From NCBI GenBank assembly GCA_034190085.1, contig JAXHTS010000050.1, positions 1-64,000 on the forward strand: DNA of 64,000 nucleotides, written 5' to 3'. The stretch is from Spirochaetota bacterium. GTDB lineage: Bacteria; Spirochaetota; UBA4802; JAFGDQ01. The position numbers and the translations under genes are program-made. Below the pieces are notes generated by a model. That model made no database searches and had not been told where the DNA came from. It saw nothing but the letters and a program-made list of their open reading frames with translations. The stretch's first letter is position 1. Every line of letters begins with the position of its first letter. Shown here one piece after another: positions 18,800-26,318 of this stretch.

Positions 18800-20989
18800 T
18801 TATGAATTAAAATGATTTTTTAAAAATTCATTAACCATTGCAAAAATTTTATGAGAACCATTGCCTCTTACTATTACATGCCTATTGGCATATACCCTGG
18901 ATAACTCCTTTCTCTCTGTCCCGATTTTATCATAAATCTCCTGCCCGCTTTCTGGATTTACTATAGGATCGTCAATGCCCTGAATAATGAATGTGGGAAC
19001 ATCAAGCTCTTTCAATCCCTTCCTCACAGCATCCATAACCTTTTCCAGTTCCCTTACCCCACTTACAGGGTTCCTGAAATAATTGATATGGGGATTCTCA
19101 GGCTGATTATCAACAAAATCCATCTTTCCCTTTTTAATGTGAATTTTTTCCAGAAGTTCATTCCAGAAGACAACTACAGAAGCAAAATTCGAGGCAATAT
19201 TATTGAGCTTTAAGGGGGCATTGATTGAAATTACGCTGCAAAATCTATCCCTCTTCCTTATAGCCTGAAGCAGTGCAAGGCCAGCGCCAGTCGAGAATCC
19301 AACTATCGCTATCTTTCTTGCTGTATTTTTCATTACTACATAGCCCCTGTTTACTGAGTCATACCATTCATTCCACTGAATTTGCGAGAGATCCTCGGGT
19401 GCCGTTCCATGTCCGCGCATTCTTACACCATATACTGCATGCCCTGTATGATAAAGGTAATCAGCAAGTTCCCTCATCTCCTCAGGTGCAGACATATATC
19501 CATGAATAAGTATGACTCCTCGTCTACTATATATGCCAAATGGTCTTTTCAGGAAAAAGGGCCTGCCGATCTCCTTCGGTTTGGTCTCTCCCTCAATATA
19601 GTATTTCTCATAATCTCTGTTAAAAATATCATTATCCAGTTTCACAAATCGGTCTCGTATTATCTTTCTTACAATAAAATTCGGCAGCCACATAAGTTTG
19701 TTTATATCCCTTACAAGATGTCTAATCGGCTCGATCTCATTTTTTAAAACTTCAACAATATTATCCTTCCTAATACTATGAAAGCCATATATATTTGAAA
19801 ACTTATCCCTGTTTTTAATAATATACCCATCTTCAACTGATATTAATCCATCAGATTTAGCAGCTTCAATAAAGCTATCATATCCTCGATGCCCATCATC
19901 AGTTAACATAGAATCCTGGTTTAGCTTCAGGTTTGAATGACAATACTCTAACTCCGTTTTATTCATCCGATCAATTGCCAGATATGCCCTGTTGATAAAA
20001 TCTGCTTCATCAATCCTATTAGCCTTATACTTGGCTAAAATAAAGGAGAATACATGGTCGTGATTCACTGTTGTCATATCGTAAATAGAATCCATATATC
20101 TGCACATAAGACTTAAAGCCTCTTTCCTGAAATGAAGGCCCTTCTTCACCTCACTATCCATCAGATATTTACAGTTATCCTGACTCTTCTTAATTATGCT
20201 GCGCCTGTTAAGATATGGCCTTATAGGAATCGGATTGCCAAAATTTATATCAATATCAACGCCATCTATGATCATTGAGCCTTCAACTTCCAACTCCTCT
20301 TCAATTCTCTCGGACACATTATCAACAAAGAGATTAGCTATCTTATTTATTATATTCTCCCTCGCTCGCACAGGGAAATAGGAGATATTTACAGGCAGTA
20401 TGATAGTCTCCTGCCTTATTATGTCATCAATACCCTTGTCGGATTCGATCTCAAAGTGCTTCAGGTATGCATCAAGCTCATCGGTTAATCCCTTCTCATT
20501 ATAATACCTCATCTTCTCTCTGTAAAATTCGGTTCGAAGGGCTATCATAGCAGCTCCTGTATGAGGTGGTCTTCTTATCCCAGAATTATACACCATAAAT
20601 TTGCCCTTCTCTATTAGTTTCTTATCCTTGATCATCTGCCCTTCTGGGAAAATTAGACATGGCATATCCCCCTTTAAGAGAGCACCTATCATAATTCTAT
20701 CTCTATCCGGCGCATTAGTTGGAATCGCTCCAAGCCTCTCCAAAAACCTACCGAATCCTCCCCCAAAAAGATCCTTAAATGCCAGGGAGAGAACATCCTT
20801 GCCAGTAATCTTCTTAATTACATAGGGCAAGAAAAAGGTTTCCATCCTTGTAAAGTGATTGATAACATATAAAACAGGTTGATCAGGGATGTTCTCCTCC
20901 CCATGTACCTTAATCTCTGCATTAGTAGCCTTGAAAAGCGCATCCAGGGCAATCTTAGTTAGATTTATTAAAAATCCGGATACCTGCAT
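18800..20989 (-). CDS. PlsC-type acyltransferase fused to an alpha/beta hydrolase
   Basis: 729 residues. Residues ~20-240 are a glycerolipid acyltransferase domain: VINHFTRMETF is the catalytic block (normally H-x4-D; here H-x4-E) and CLIFPEGQMIKD is the FPEG block. Residues ~250-440 are a helical linker. Residues ~480-729 are an alpha/beta hydrolase of the monoacylglycerol lipase/carboxylesterase type: ILIHGYMSAPEEM (oxyanion region), GFSTGAG (nucleophile serine), GIDDPIV (acid) and GNGSHKIF (histidine). It could remodel phospholipids by removing and adding acyl chains, which is inference from the fusion. AAGGAGG precedes the ATG. It is last of three genes on this strand. Confidence 0.8.
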   Translation of the reverse strand: MQVSGFLINLTKIALDALFKATNAEIKVHGEENIPDQPVLYVINHFTRMETFFLPYVIKKITGKDVLSLAFKDLFGGGFGRFLERLGAIPTNAPDRDRIMIGALLKGDMPCLIFPEGQMIKDKKLIEKGKFMVYNSGIRRPPHTGAAMIALRTEFYREKMRYYNEKGLTDELDAYLKHFEIESDKGIDDIIRQETIILPVNISYFPVRARENIINKIANLFVDNVSERIEEELEVEGSMIIDGVDIDINFGNPIPIRPYLNRRSIIKKSQDNCKYLMDSEVKKGLHFRKEALSLMCRYMDSIYDMTTVNHDHVFSFILAKYKANRIDEADFINRAYLAIDRMNKTELEYCHSNLKLNQDSMLTDDGHRGYDSFIEAAKSDGLISVEDGYIIKNRDKFSNIYGFHSIRKDNIVEVLKNEIEPIRHLVRDINKLMWLPNFIVRKIIRDRFVKLDNDIFNRDYEKYYIEGETKPKEIGRPFFLKRPFGIYSRRGVILIHGYMSAPEEMRELADYLYHTGHAVYGVRMRGHGTAPEDLSQIQWNEWYDSVNRGYVVMKNTARKIAIVGFSTGAGLALLQAIRKRDRFCSVISINAPLKLNNIASNFASVVVFWNELLEKIHIKKGKMDFVDNQPENPHINYFRNPVSGVRELEKVMDAVRKGLKELDVPTFIIQGIDDPIVNPESGQEIYDKIGTERKELSRVYANRHVIVRGNGSHKIFAMVNEFLKNHFNS

Positions 20990-21011
20990 ATCCTACCTCC
21001 TTAATGCCTAT

Positions 21012-21437
21012 TCAAAACCTAAGATTTCTATAATCATCGATTATTAAAGCATGATCAAATGCCATATCTAATGGTAAATCATTTAGACTAAAAATCCCAG
21101 CCTTTTTTGCATCATCCCTGCCGATTGGATTACCTCTTGCCTTAGTAAGGTAAACGGTTGTAATTGTATGCTGCCTCGGGTCTCTTGATGGATCAGAGTA
21201 GGTATGGAACTGTCTGATTATCTCAACATTTAGTGAGGTCTCCTCATATGCCTCTCTTAGAGCAGCCTCCTCAAGAGACTCTCCATAATCCACAAAACCG
21301 CCAGGCAAAGCCCAACCAAGGGGAGGATTTTTCCTTAATATGAGAACTATCTTTTTATCTAGCAAATTCCCATGATCATCCTCTATCTCAATAATAATAT
21401 CCACTGTGGGTACCGGATTCCTATACATAGGTGCCAT
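21012..21437 (-). CDS. Nudix hydrolase
   Basis: 141 residues. The Nudix box is clear: [20 protein letters not shown] followed by ET, matching G-x5-E-x7-R-E-U-x-E-E-x-G-U except that the second E-E glycine position carries S/L (EETSLNV). The family hydrolyses nucleoside diphosphates linked to another group; ADP-ribose-type or NTP substrates are possible. The ATG at 21437 is chosen because AGGAGG lies eight bases upstream, inside the end of the LysR gene; the frame remains open slightly further. It lies between the LysR gene and the acyltransferase fusion, all on the minus strand and probably co-transcribed. Confidence 0.85.
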   Translation of the reverse strand: MAPMYRNPVPTVDIIIEIEDDHGNLLDKKIVLILRKNPPLGWALPGGFVDYGESLEEAALREAYEETSLNVEIIRQFHTYSDPSRDPRQHTITTVYLTKARGNPIGRDDAKKAGIFSLNDLPLDMAFDHALIIDDYRNLRF

Positions 21438-21438
21438 G

Positions 21439-22353
21439 TCAGGCCTCCTGATCAATATTATTCATACTCAACAAAGCCTCTATAAACAATTGGACAGGGA
21501 TGGAGATATGCTTATTCTTTTGGTATACAACAAAAAAATCCCGGATTAACCTTAACCCTTTTATTTCAATTACTTTCAGGGTCTTTAAATATAATTCATT
21601 CTGGATTGCTAATCTCGAGATAAATGAAACCCCTATCCCTGATAAAACTGATTCCTTGATACTTTCTGATGTTGAACATTCAACAATAATCCTCAAATCT
21701 GATGGTGATATCCCATGTTGATTTAAGTTAGTCTCATAGGTATCCCTGGTGCCGGATCCGCTCTTCCGTGAGATAAAGGGTATATTAACTATATCATCAA
21801 TCATAATAAAGTCAGGGTATTTAGGTAGACCGATCAATACAACCTCATCGCTGTAAACAGGTTTATATGTGAGGGATGGATGCTTGAGTTGTTTGCCCAC
21901 AATCCCAACATCAGCCTTTCCCTCCTTGACCATTTCCACTGCTTCACGACTATCAAATATTTCAATGCTATAAAAGAAATCGTGATGCTCTTTATTTAAT
22001 TTGAAGATTATATTCGGAAGAATGTATGTGGATGGGATTGTGCTGCTTGAAATCTTTGCAATTCCACCAAATATCCCTTTATTAAAATCTACCTTGAGTC
22101 TCTCAATCTCCCTGAATAAATTTTCACAAAAGGTTTTAAATACCCTGCCCTCGCGAGTTATTGAGAATTCCTTGCTTGTCCTATGTATCAATTTTATGCC
22201 CAACATGTCCTCAAGCAACTGGATATGATGGCTAATGGTTCCCTGTCCAATTTTTAGCCTTCGCGATGCCTTGGTAAAGCTATTTTCATCTATAATTGCA
22301 AGAAATGAACGCAGCTGTTTAAGATTAAAATCAAATTCACTTTTTCTTCTCAC
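21439..22353 (-). CDS. LysR-family regulator, selenium-metabolism-associated type
   Basis: 304 residues. Residues ~8-67 are the winged helix-turn-helix ([20 protein letters not shown], then [17 protein letters not shown]). Residues ~95-300 are the substrate-binding-like sensor domain. The sensor sequence ([40 protein letters not shown]) closely fits the LysR group that accompanies selenium genes in anaerobes, in line with tRNA-Sec, selA and selB nearby. The start is GTG with AGAGGG upstream. It is divergent from the double-cubane gene, so it probably controls that promoter and itself. The effector is unknown. Confidence 0.8.
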   Translation of the reverse strand: MRRKSEFDFNLKQLRSFLAIIDENSFTKASRRLKIGQGTISHHIQLLEDMLGIKLIHRTSKEFSITREGRVFKTFCENLFREIERLKVDFNKGIFGGIAKISSSTIPSTYILPNIIFKLNKEHHDFFYSIEIFDSREAVEMVKEGKADVGIVGKQLKHPSLTYKPVYSDEVVLIGLPKYPDFIMIDDIVNIPFISRKSGSGTRDTYETNLNQHGISPSDLRIIVECSTSESIKESVLSGIGVSFISRLAIQNELYLKTLKVIEIKGLRLIRDFFVVYQKNKHISIPVQLFIEALLSMNNIDQEA

Positions 22354-22474
22354 TGGTGTGATCCCTCTTATAATATCACAATGAATTACTGATATAATAT
22401 GAATTCAATATTGTAAAGTAAAATTAAGACTGACTATTTGTTATATAAATATTGAGTATTTGTATTATAAATGT

Positions 22475-22502
22475 TTGACAAATGGGATATGCTCACTAGT
22501 AT
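22475..22502 (+). promoter_or_regulatory. Candidate promoter of the double-cubane operon
   Basis: TTGACA at 22475-22480, then 16 bases, then TAGTAT at 22497-22502. It is oriented toward the double-cubane gene and would give a leader of almost 200 bases. Confidence 0.4.
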
Positions 22503-22514
22503 TAGTCCCTAATA
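22500..22514. promoter_or_regulatory. Palindrome, possible LysR operator
   Basis: TATTAGTCCCTAATA is a perfect palindrome of five-base arms around GTCCC. It overlaps the candidate -10 element in the divergent region beside the LysR gene and includes T-N11-A patterns as in LysR sites. Binding is inference. Confidence 0.35.
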
Positions 22515-22591
22515 ATACTCGATTATTGAGATTATGGATGATTTATGAATAATACCGCATATTTAAAACGCTTAATTTGAAATAATTACCT

Positions 22592-22704
22592 GAAACCTGT
22601 TTGGTTTCTTGGTGTTATTTGCCCACCTGCTCGCCCAGCTTGATGTGTAACCCTTAACATCTTGTAGCGGACAAGCAGGCTACTAAGATGTTAGGAGGAA
22701 TAGC
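22592..22704 (+). promoter_or_regulatory. Structured leader RNA before the double-cubane gene
   Basis: Two hairpins are visible. The first is GAAACC/GGTTTC with a five-base loop (22592-22608). The second is a 13-base-pair stem with one bulge, 22656-22668 paired with 22679-22692, ending directly before the AGGAGG ribosome-binding site. Its loop contains AGCAG (22674-22678), which can pair with CTGCT at 22627-22631 to make a pseudoknot. GATGT at 22642-22646 can instead pair with ACATC at 22657-22661 and would break the main stem. Competing folds beside a ribosome-binding site suggest a regulatory RNA. I do not recognise a known riboswitch class. Confidence 0.45.
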
Positions 22705-23985
22705 ATGTCAGAAGACTATCGAAAAATGTGGTCAGATCTAGAAATTGATCTAGAGGTGCATGATGCATTACTCGATGCTGTGAGCTCGGGATACAATGAG
22801 GTTTATCTGTCCCAGGAAAATAGACCCGAGGGGATGGGATATTTCAACTTTGTTGTTAGCGAGGTGCATGGATTACGGATCAAGGAGCTTGTGGATGCCA
22901 AGAGGGAGGGAAGAAGGATAATCGGTTCTTTCTGCACATTTGTTCCAGAGGAATTGATATTAGCGGTGGATGGCATTTCAATTGGACTCTGTGCTGGGGC
23001 TGAATTTGCCTTTGAGGAAGCCGAAAAGTATCTACCCTCAAATACGTGCGCCCTAATAAAATCCGCCTTTGGATTTAGGCTTGGCAAGGTTTGTCCCTAT
23101 TTAGAAGCGAGTGATCTTGTCGTAGGTGAGAATACCTGCGATGGGAAGAAGAAGTCCTACGAACATATGGATACCCTAATAGATAATCTATATATTATGG
23201 ATCTGCCACAGATGAAGAGTGAAGAGGGTAAATCCCTTCTTAAAAAGGAGTATATCAAATTTGCGCAAAAGCTTGAGGATATATCTGGAAAAAAGATCGG
23301 GGTATCAAAGCTTAAGGAATCAATACAATTAGTCAATAACAAGCGTAAAGCAGTGCATAGGATCTCTGGTTTGAGAAACGCTGATCCCGCTCCTATCTCT
23401 GGTCTGGATGCATTGCTTATAAATCAAATATTCTTTTTCGATGATCCGATTCGATTCACAAAATCAGTCAATCAAATTGCGGATGAACTGGGAGAGCGGG
23501 TCATAAGGAAAATCGGTGCAAAAACGCAAGGCGCCACACGTATTTTGCTTTCAGGATGCCCAATGGCTTTACCAAACTGGAAGGTTCCACACATTATTGA
23601 AACCAATGGTGCAGTAATTGTTGGAGAGGAGTCCTGTGTAGGAGAGAGGGGGACACACTGGCTCACAAAAGAATCCGGCGATTCAATTGAGGACCTTATA
23701 GATAATATTGTTGACAGGTATTTTGAAATTAACTGCGCTGTATTTACGCAAAATTCATCACGATTGGAGAGGATAAGGGAATTGTATAAGAGATACAATG
23801 CGGATGGCATTATTCATTACAATCTTCAATTCTGTCAGCCCTACCAGATAGAGAGCAATCTCTTTGAAGGTCAACTCGAAAAAGAGGGGATACCCTTTCT
23901 CCGAATCGATACTGATTACAGCCAGGAGGATTCCGGACAGTTGACAACCCGCGTTGAGGCATTTATAGAGAGGTTGAAAGGCTGA
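22705..23985 (+). CDS. Double-cubane-cluster reductase, 2-hydroxyacyl-CoA dehydratase-like
   Basis: 426 residues, homologous to HgdB/BcrC subunits and to E. coli YjiM. Visible landmarks are IIGSFCTFVPEELILAVDGI, GLCAG, and the cysteine-rich TCALIKSAFGFRLGKVCPYL followed by VVGENTCDGKKKSYE. This pattern fits the double-cubane [8Fe-9S] proteins, which reduce small substrates at very low potential using electrons from an ATP-dependent activase. The physiological substrate is not known for most members. AGGAGG lies seven bases before the ATG. The activase gene follows after six bases, making a two-gene operon next to the selenocysteine genes. Confidence 0.85.
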   Translation: MSEDYRKMWSDLEIDLEVHDALLDAVSSGYNEVYLSQENRPEGMGYFNFVVSEVHGLRIKELVDAKREGRRIIGSFCTFVPEELILAVDGISIGLCAGAEFAFEEAEKYLPSNTCALIKSAFGFRLGKVCPYLEASDLVVGENTCDGKKKSYEHMDTLIDNLYIMDLPQMKSEEGKSLLKKEYIKFAQKLEDISGKKIGVSKLKESIQLVNNKRKAVHRISGLRNADPAPISGLDALLINQIFFFDDPIRFTKSVNQIADELGERVIRKIGAKTQGATRILLSGCPMALPNWKVPHIIETNGAVIVGEESCVGERGTHWLTKESGDSIEDLIDNIVDRYFEINCAVFTQNSSRLERIRELYKRYNADGIIHYNLQFCQPYQIESNLFEGQLEKEGIPFLRIDTDYSQEDSGQLTTRVEAFIERLKG

Positions 23986-23991
23986 AGGTCA

Positions 23992-24732
23992 ATGATAAAA
24001 GCTGGCATTGACATCGGTTCACGCACCGTAAAACTGGTTCTGGTTAAGGGTGGAGAGATCATCCATTCTCGAATGGAGCCCAATAACTATGATCCAATAA
24101 GCGTTTGCGATGAGATTCTTTATGATATTGAATACGATATGATAACCGCCACTGGATATGGGCGAAACCTCTTTAGCCAGAACTATGATTGTGGTACGAT
24201 CACTGAGATAAAGGCCTTTGCAATTGGAGCAAGGCTGATCTTTCCGAGTTGTCGGACAATCCTCGATATAGGCGGTCAGGATACTAAGGCAATATCAATT
24301 GACGAGCAGGGTGGCGTTAAAAAATTTGAGATGAATGACAGATGCGCGGCTGGGACTGGGAAGTTTCTTGAGATTATGGCCACAGCATTGGGATATACCA
24401 TGAAAGAGTTCATAGAGGCTAGCCTCTCAACCGAAAGGGGTGAGAAGATAAACAGCACATGCACTGTGTTTGCAGAGTCAGAGGTGATCTCTCTACTGGC
24501 AAGGGGGGCTGACCGGTCTAGGCTTGCCTATGGGATACATGAGACAATCGTAAAAAGATCAGCAGCGATGCTTCAAAGGATTTCATTAATCAATGACATA
24601 GCCTTTGTTGGTGGAGTCGCGATGAATCCCTGCATCCATAGATTGCTTGAAAGAAAGATAGGGAAGCGCATATCAATCCCTGATAATCCTCAACTCATCG
24701 GAGCGATAGGTTGTGCTTATTATGAGCAGTGA
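23992..24732 (+). CDS. ATP-dependent activase of the double-cubane protein
   Basis: 246 residues, ASKHA-fold activase of the HgdC/BcrD/YjiL family. It hydrolyses ATP to drive an electron from a [4Fe-4S] cluster, bridging its dimer, into the partner reductase. Seen are the phosphate loop GIDIGSRTVKLVLV, the second loop DIGGQDTKAISI, the cluster motif DRCAAGTGKFLEIM, the second cluster cysteine in INSTCTVFAESEV and the adenosine-site segment VGGVAMNPCIHRLLE. The start is six bases after the reductase gene with a GAAGG ribosome site. Confidence 0.9.
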   Translation: MIKAGIDIGSRTVKLVLVKGGEIIHSRMEPNNYDPISVCDEILYDIEYDMITATGYGRNLFSQNYDCGTITEIKAFAIGARLIFPSCRTILDIGGQDTKAISIDEQGGVKKFEMNDRCAAGTGKFLEIMATALGYTMKEFIEASLSTERGEKINSTCTVFAESEVISLLARGADRSRLAYGIHETIVKRSAAMLQRISLINDIAFVGGVAMNPCIHRLLERKIGKRISIPDNPQLIGAIGCAYYEQ

Positions 24733-24747
24733 ACTCGCCAAAACTTA

Positions 24748-24777
24748 TTGACATATATTGTGACCATCCGCTATACA
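24748..24777 (+). promoter_or_regulatory. Candidate promoter of tRNA-Sec-selA-selB
   Basis: Perfect TTGACA at 24748-24753, an 18-base spacer and TATACA at 24772-24777. It lies 45 bases before the tRNA gene and 15 bases after the activase stop, so the selenocysteine operon seems to have its own sigma-70-type promoter. Confidence 0.55.
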
Positions 24778-24822
24778 ATATATTATAGAAAGGGTTAAAA
24801 TAGTCTAAATCTCAAAGGTAAT

Positions 24823-24912
24823 GGAAGTGGATGAGATCTGGTGGTCTCCGCGGTCTTCAAAACCGTTGACTGTAATTTATTGCAGCGGCAGGTTCGATTC
24901 CTGCCCCTTCCG
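24823..24912 (+). tRNA. selC: tRNA-Sec (UCA anticodon)
   Basis: 90-base gene with features special to selenocysteine tRNA: eight-base acceptor stem (GGAAGTGG with CCCCTTCC; one T-C mismatch at pair six), five-base T stem around TTCGATT, D arm GAGA/TCTC, anticodon loop CTTCAAA with TCA, and a long variable arm CTGTAA/TTGCAG with a four-base loop. The discriminator base is G, as in E. coli selC. No CCA is encoded. It reads UGA as selenocysteine. The selA start codon lies only 12 bases after its 3' end. Confidence 0.95.
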
Positions 24913-24924
24913 AATGTTAATAAT

Positions 24925-26316
24925 ATGCGTAAGAACAAAAATGAATTAAGGGATATCCCACAAGTAGAAAAGTTACTCCAAATTGATGAAATTGACAGGT
25001 ACATCCCCCTCATTGGTCGAAGTATTGTCATTAAGAGCATCAGGGAGGAGATTGAGCTTTTCCGTGAGGGGTTAAAAGAGAATAAAAATCTTGAGACATC
25101 GGATCTAATTTCATCAATATCTAACAAATTAAACAGAAAAAAATCAGAAAAGCTTCAGAGGGTAATCAATGGCACTGGCGTTCTCATACACACAAATCTT
25201 GGCAGGGCTCCCATATCGAAAAGAATTCTGGAAAACCTTCAGGATGCCCTTTCTGGATACTGTAATCTGGAACTCAACCTCCCAACAGGCAAAAGGGGGA
25301 ATCGGGGTGGATTTGCTGAAGAGTTAATCTGTGATTTGACTAATGCGGAGGATGCCCTAATCGTCAACAATAACGCTTCCAGTCTCTTCTTAATCCTTAG
25401 TGAATTTGGCAAGGGTAAAGATGTTATAATATCAAGGGGCGAACTCGTCCAGATAGGCGGAGGGTTCAGGATACCCGATATCATGCGTCAAACTGGAGTA
25501 AACCTTGTTGAGGTTGGAACAACCAACATCACCGAGTTGGATGATTACAGAAGAGCTATCACTGACAATACTTCCATGATCCTCTCCGTTCACCCATCGA
25601 ACTATAAAATTGAAGGCTTTAGCCGATCGCCATCCCTTAAAGATCTTTCAACACTAAAGAACTCCTCTATTCTGTTTGTTCGAGATCTGGGTAGCGGCAA
25701 CCTCTTTGTTGATGCAAGATTTCCGAAAACCTTTGAACCTACAATCTCATCTGAATTATCTCAGAATCCTGATATTATATGCTTTAGCGGTGACAAGATG
25801 TTAGGCGGATGCCAGGCAGGAATAATAGTTGGCCGAGGTGATCTCATCAGAAAACTCAAGAATAATCCATTGATGAGGATGTTTAGGGTTGATAAGATAA
25901 CATATCACATACTGCAGGAGTCCTTTATTCAGTATTCTAACAAAAATTTAGAAGAAATATCATTATGGAACATTATTTTTCAGAATAAAAAGATTATAGG
26001 TAATAAAGTAAATCGTCTCCTGAAAAAGATTAAGGTTGAAGATAAAAAAACGATATTCACCAGGGTCCCGTTAAAGAGCATTTTTGGAGGTGGCGCTCTG
26101 CCTACGGTGAAGATAGAGAGCATGGGATTACAGATATCCATACCGAATGTTAAGGGAGAGGAGATTTATAGAAAGCTAATCTATGATGATGTGCCTATAG
26201 TTGGATATATACTCGATGATAAATATACATTAGATTTCAGGGCAATCTTTGATGAAGATATCCCCATTATTGCAGAGGCTCTAGGCCAACTGATTGAATT
26301 TTATTCAGGGTGTTAG
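24925..26316 (+). CDS. selA: L-seryl-tRNA(Sec) selenium transferase SelA
   Basis: 463 residues. PLP-dependent enzyme that converts seryl-tRNA-Sec to selenocysteyl-tRNA-Sec with selenophosphate. Typical segments are RVINGTGVLIHTNLGRAPIS near residue 85, NNNASSLFLIL, and the PLP lysine in FSGDKMLGGCQAGIIVG. The ATG at 24925 is used because upstream codons in the same frame lie inside the tRNA gene; the ribosome-binding site is weak. selB follows directly. selD (selenophosphate synthetase) is not in the window. Confidence 0.95.
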   Translation: MRKNKNELRDIPQVEKLLQIDEIDRYIPLIGRSIVIKSIREEIELFREGLKENKNLETSDLISSISNKLNRKKSEKLQRVINGTGVLIHTNLGRAPISKRILENLQDALSGYCNLELNLPTGKRGNRGGFAEELICDLTNAEDALIVNNNASSLFLILSEFGKGKDVIISRGELVQIGGGFRIPDIMRQTGVNLVEVGTTNITELDDYRRAITDNTSMILSVHPSNYKIEGFSRSPSLKDLSTLKNSSILFVRDLGSGNLFVDARFPKTFEPTISSELSQNPDIICFSGDKMLGGCQAGIIVGRGDLIRKLKNNPLMRMFRVDKITYHILQESFIQYSNKNLEEISLWNIIFQNKKIIGNKVNRLLKKIKVEDKKTIFTRVPLKSIFGGGALPTVKIESMGLQISIPNVKGEEIYRKLIYDDVPIVGYILDDKYTLDFRAIFDEDIPIIAEALGQLIEFYSGC

Positions 26317-26318
26317 CC

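Noticed and set aside
22592-22704. Known riboswitch class (for example molybdenum cofactor, tetrahydrofolate, SAM) for the leader
   Set aside because: I could not match conserved cores of these classes by eye.
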